Positions 61,437 to 64,000 of a DNA stretch of 64,000 nucleotides are shown in pieces. Each line of letters starts with the position of its first letter. The stretch's first letter is position 1. Source of the DNA: GCA-2737725 sp965229355 (GTDB lineage Bacteria > Pseudomonadota > Alphaproteobacteria > Rhodospirillales > Rhodospirillaceae); contig OZ245869.1 in assembly GCA_965229355.1 (NCBI GenBank), positions 1,674,001 through 1,738,000 on the forward strand, written 5' to 3'. A model generated the notes under the pieces. That model was not told the origin of the DNA. It ran no database searches and saw only the letters and a program-made list of their open reading frames with translations. The translations under genes and the position numbers were made by a program.

Positions 61437-61604
61437 CCAGAGACCTTGTTCAGGAAGACAATCGTGACCAGCCTTATGGTCGCCACCCACGAGTCAGTTC
61501 CTACCCCGGTGACATAAGGCTCTTCTTCTCCCGTCTGTCGCGGCTCCCCGTGTGGTGAGCCAGACGGCGGGGGAAGTTCTTCTGAACCTGTCGCGGACCT
61601 CTGG
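61437..61604 (+). ncRNA. Candidate structured RNA, 6S-like in size, family not identified
   Basis: Nested complementary segments: CCAGAG (61437-61442)/CTCTGG (61599-61604); GTTCAGGAAGA (61448-61458)/TCTTCTGAAC (61578-61587) with one bulge; AGCCTTATG (61470-61478)/CATAAGGCT (61513-61521), extended by five pairs after a bulge; and CCGTCT (61531-61536)/AGACGG (61562-61567) with an inner GGCTC/GAGCC. This gives a closing stem and two arms in about 170 bases. It lies in a 600-base gene-free stretch. The strand is not settled; plus is suggested by a possible promoter at 61345-61372. Confidence 0.55.
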
Positions 61605-61694
61605 AGAGAAATTTCGGCTGATGACGTGTGACGCGATTGGTCAGGTCTTTAGCAAGCACGAAGACAGATCTCGTGTCAGATGCTGAAGAGATGT

Positions 61695-61739
61695 GAGGCC
61701 AAAGGATTTGAGGCCAAAGGATTTGAGGCCAAAGGATTT
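61695..61739. repeat. Three tandem 15-base repeats
   Basis: GAGGCCAAAGGATTT occurs three times without interruption at 61695-61709, 61710-61724 and 61725-61739. A fourth, degenerate copy begins the following hairpin (GAGGTCAGAG). Exact identity of the copies points to recent slippage or amplification. Confidence 0.9.
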
Positions 61740-61815
61740 GAGGTCAGAGTCGAGCCGATTTTCATTAATTTCCGCCCGTCAAGCGTCAATGAAAACCTAC
61801 TTCGGCTCTGACCTC
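61740..61815. repeat. Long imperfect inverted repeat
   Basis: GAGGTCA (61740-61746) and GAGCCGA (61752-61758) pair with TCGGCTC (61802-61808) and TGACCTC (61809-61815). An inner TTTTCATT/AATGAAAA pair lies inside. A further GACCTC-type sequence follows near 61850. No gene overlaps it. It could be a small mobile-element remnant or an RNA hairpin. Confidence 0.65.
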
Positions 61816-61880
61816 AGGTCCCCACAAGCTTCACTTCAAAACAAAGCCTGACCTCAAAACATAAAATTGAATCAGCTGCC

Positions 61881-62138
61881 TTATGGTGTTGCTGTATGCG
61901 TGCGCCGTGCAATCAGCGTTGATTGCACCACAGGCGCGCCCGACCTTTTCTCAAATTCGATATTCACGGGTTGCGGTTGCGGCAACATGCGCAGCGACAC
62001 ATCAAGCCATGCCCAAATGCCGACCAATAATAATGCGATCACCAGCGCTAAGCTCCAACGCGATAGCGCCAGACTCAAACGCCCTAACAGCGTACACGCG
62101 CGCGCAAGGGCCGCGTTAACATGCGATAAAATTTTCAT
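61881..62138 (-). CDS. Small single-pass membrane protein, unrecognised
   Basis: 85 residues from ATG 62138; the open frame extends to 62297, but its first 53 residues look non-coding and run into the terminator of the next gene. One membrane helix is clear (WSLALVIALLLVGIWAWL), flanked by an Arg-rich amphipathic N-terminal region and a polar tail ending in a run of Thr and Arg. No family is recognised and the ribosome site is weak. Confidence 0.45.
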   Translation of the reverse strand: MKILSHVNAALARACTLLGRLSLALSRWSLALVIALLLVGIWAWLDVSLRMLPQPQPVNIEFEKRSGAPVVQSTLIARRTHTATP

Positions 62139-62261
62139 GCAAATACCCGTGCCCAGATAGGCACGCCCTGCCAAATGGCAAGGCCTACACCCATGACTAA
62201 ATATGTCGCTCTGGTGTGCGGCGAAAATTCGTATCAATCGTGACGAATGTGTGGTGATGGC

Positions 62262-62301
62262 GGAAAAGAAAAAGGTGTGACACGAAAGTCGCGTCACACC
62301 T
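62262..62301 (-). terminator. Terminator after the MipA/OmpV-family gene
   Basis: A perfect 9-base stem (AGGTGTGAC at 62273-62281, GTCACACCT at 62293-62301) followed on the minus strand by a T-rich run. It begins about 25 bases after the stop codon. Confidence 0.85.
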
Positions 62302-62325
62302 GGATGGACTTGAAAGAGAGTTGAA

Positions 62326-63180
62326 TTAGAACGTGTACATCACGCCCACGCCGACCAAGCCCTGGAAGCTGTCACCAGCTTGGCGCACGATTGACGACCG
62401 TTTGGCTTCACTCAGTAATTGTGCGGCTTGCACACGGGCCAGCAACGTCCAATCTTTGCTGATGTTGTAGCTGGCAGTTGCGCGAACAGCGGCTTCGCGG
62501 AAGCCAGATGATGCATTGTAGATGCCTAAGCCTGACGCGGCGGAGCCTTGCGGCGTGACGCTAAAGAAGGCATCCATATACCGGTTGTTGCCCCAGGTGA
62601 CGGCGATTTCAGGGATGACCGAGAAGGTCTCCTTTTTGTCGCGCAAGACAATGCCCAGCGACGGGGTGACGGTAACCCCATTATGGCCGCCCGCGAATTC
62701 TTTGCGGCCGTTCAAACGAAATGCGAGCGGGCCAGCAATACGGCCTTCCAGAACGAAGCCTGCATTTATACCACGATCAACGTCCGGCAGGCGCGATACG
62801 GCGGATGAACTATCGGCTTTGCGGCTTTCAGAAACGCCCGCCACCAAGCGCAAACGCCAATTGTCGCTTTTCCAGACGCGCACGCGCAACCCCAGCGGAT
62901 CAAGCGTGATCTGATCTTTGTACTTGATCTGAAACACTGGCAGCACGAGGTCTTTGTAATTATCGCCGCCCGGATAATCGGGCGCGGTACCGACGCCAGC
63001 GCCAATGCCAAACTGCCAATGTTCGCGTTTGCCTTCGCCGATTTCATCGAGCCAGTCATCAAAACCGTCCAGCCAGGAACTTGACCCTGAAACCAGATTT
63101 TGGGCCTGTGCAGATCCCTGCACGGCAAAAACCGAGATGGCGGCGAAGACTAAAGTTTGAACGAAGCGTTGAAAGATCAT
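62326..63180 (-). CDS. MipA/OmpV-family outer-membrane protein
   Basis: 284 residues from ATG 63180 (MIFQRFVQTLVFAAIS); the longer frame to 63246 lacks a signal at its start. The signal peptide ends at SAQAQ. The mature part has the MipA/OmpV pattern: HWQFGIGAGVGTAPDYPGGDNYKD given in part, an FSVIPEIAVTWGNNRYMDAFF strand region, SGFREAAVRATASYNISKDW and a C-terminal strand ending GVGVMYTF with the final Phe of outer-membrane proteins. These proteins are scaffolds or barrels in the outer membrane; the role here is not known. Confidence 0.87.
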   Translation of the reverse strand: MIFQRFVQTLVFAAISVFAVQGSAQAQNLVSGSSSWLDGFDDWLDEIGEGKREHWQFGIGAGVGTAPDYPGGDNYKDLVLPVFQIKYKDQITLDPLGLRVRVWKSDNWRLRLVAGVSESRKADSSSAVSRLPDVDRGINAGFVLEGRIAGPLAFRLNGRKEFAGGHNGVTVTPSLGIVLRDKKETFSVIPEIAVTWGNNRYMDAFFSVTPQGSAASGLGIYNASSGFREAAVRATASYNISKDWTLLARVQAAQLLSEAKRSSIVRQAGDSFQGLVGVGVMYTF

Positions 63181-63367
63181 GTGCAGAAAAATGTGTTCGT
63201 TGCCAATGCTGTATAGAAACGTGCTGCAGGGCAATAAGTTGCCCAAAAGCTGCCCGTGTTGTTAACTTTGGGCGAACAATTGAGCCCCGTCAACGCAATG
63301 ATCATAAGCCTACGCAGCTTGTGAAGTTGTAAACGCGAAGCTTCACATTTCCGTCAGACTTCATCGG

Positions 63368-64000
63368 TCAAACCTTAAGGCGTTTTAAATCCCGGATCAG
63401 AAACCGCCCAGGGTGTAGGGCTAAGGCCACATCGCGCTCAACCGGAAGCGGCTCACCGGTAATTTGGCAGGCCAAAATTTCAGCCGCCAAGGGCGCGGCG
63501 ACCAAACCGCGCGCGCCCAAGCCGGCCAACACATAAAGTCCAGGTTGATAGGTCGCCGTGCCATACCGTGCCCAAGGATGACCGTGCCGCAGTTCGGCAA
63601 AGGTCTCCATATAAGTTGCCTGGTCAGGTACTGCGCCCGCGACAGGCAAATGATCAGGTGTGGTGCAGCGAATGGCAGCGCGTCCTGTCACAGTGTCGGT
63701 CGTGAGATTTTGCGCCAGCCACGGCAGCGCGCGTGCCAAATCCGCGGTGTTGCGAATGTGATCTTCCGGCACGACAGCTTGATCGGCCAGTGCATCCGCG
63801 GTCCAATCAAACGTGGCGCCGACGCAGTGCTGGCCTTTGTATGCGGGTGTCATGTATCCGCCGTAGCCGAGCACACAGTGCAATTTCGCGCTGGCCGCAC
63901 TGGCACCGACAAAACTGATTTGGCCGCGCCGTCCACTTAACGGCAGCCATGATAATTGTGCGACTTGGGTTGCATTCATGGCATTCGCGAAAATCACGGC
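63368..64000 (-). CDS. mnmC: MnmC-type tRNA FAD-dependent oxidoreductase, C-terminal part (cut by window edge)
   Basis: The frame stays open to the right edge; the GTG at 63997 is internal, so the gene starts outside. The visible 210 residues match the end of the FAD domain of MnmC: a VIFANAM strand, LPLSGRRGQISF, a YGGYMTP loop, GRAAIRCTTPDHLPVAGAVPD in part, and YQPGLYVLAGLGARGLVAAPLAAEIL, then ALHPGRFLIRDLKR. MnmC oxidises cmnm5s2U at the tRNA wobble position and, in bifunctional forms, methylates the product. Whether an N-terminal methyltransferase (MnmD) domain is present cannot be seen. Confidence 0.9.
   Translation of the reverse strand, partial: AVIFANAMNATQVAQLSWLPLSGRRGQISFVGASAASAKLHCVLGYGGYMTPAYKGQHCVGATFDWTADALADQAVVPEDHIRNTADLARALPWLAQNLTTDTVTGRAAIRCTTPDHLPVAGAVPDQATYMETFAELRHGHPWARYGTATYQPGLYVLAGLGARGLVAAPLAAEILACQITGEPLPVERDVALALHPGRFLIRDLKRLKV

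Noticed and set aside
61695..61739. Tandem repeats as a CRISPR array
   Set aside because: Copies touch each other without spacers, are only 15 bases long, and no cas genes are present.

Overview
This window looks like part of an alphaproteobacterial chromosome; that is an inference from gene content, not a measurement. The best pointers are the adjacent Hsp20 and DUF1150 genes, the DUF1007/NicO metal-transport pair, the DUF5666/DUF6502 pair and an MnmC-type tRNA oxidoreductase. Genes on both sides of the tRNA are closely packed, often with 4-base ATGA overlaps.

Region 1 (1-29.85 kb) is an accessory region dominated by defence genes, ending at a tRNA-Arg(CCU) gene whose 3' end faces it. In order it holds: the end of an endonuclease/exonuclease/phosphatase-family gene and a small DUF6961-like partner; a large tyrosine recombinase followed by a strong terminator and a nested perfect inverted repeat; two unrecognised genes; a translationally coupled pair made of an unknown protein and a double-HKD phospholipase-D-like protein (5.7-9.9 kb); a complete type I Zorya system, zorABCD (11.6-18.3 kb), with a divergent coiled-coil gene beside it; a three-gene operon with two class III nucleotide-cyclase proteins and an E2-like (ubiquitin-conjugating-like) cysteine protein, divergent from a CapW/BrxR-like WYL repressor (18.9-23.5 kb); and a complete type I restriction-modification system, hsdMSR (23.5-29.6 kb).

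The cyclase/E2 operon is the most interesting unit. One cyclase carries a cyclic-nucleotide-binding domain and a canonical catalytic domain. The other has two cyclase-like halves that have each lost a different part of the active site, as in mammalian adenylyl cyclase C1/C2. The shared divergent promoter holds a perfect palindrome over the -35 region. This looks like a second-messenger defence system related in logic to CBASS and Pycsar but with a different gene set. No obvious killing effector was recognised.

Region 2 (29.85-64 kb) looks like ordinary chromosome: tRNA-Arg, Hsp20/DUF1150, a TetR-controlled ABC-2 exporter operon with a chelatase-like membrane protein and a tandem alpha/beta-hydrolase protein lacking nucleophile serines, a Tet-type MFS transporter, prolyl iminopeptidase, a methyltransferase, DUF1007 plus NicO nickel/cobalt transport, an RND efflux pair, a patatin-like protein, three orphan family-5 solute-binding proteins with two NTF2-like proteins, outer-membrane barrels, the DUF5666/DUF6502 pair and the C-terminal part of MnmC at the right edge.

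Two intergenic stretches fold into compact multi-branched RNA-like structures (41516-41687, which ends in a strong terminator, and 61437-61604). Neither was assigned to a known RNA family. A pair of 17-base palindromes 62 bases apart lies upstream of the DUF6502 gene. All reading is by eye; no database search or folding program was run.
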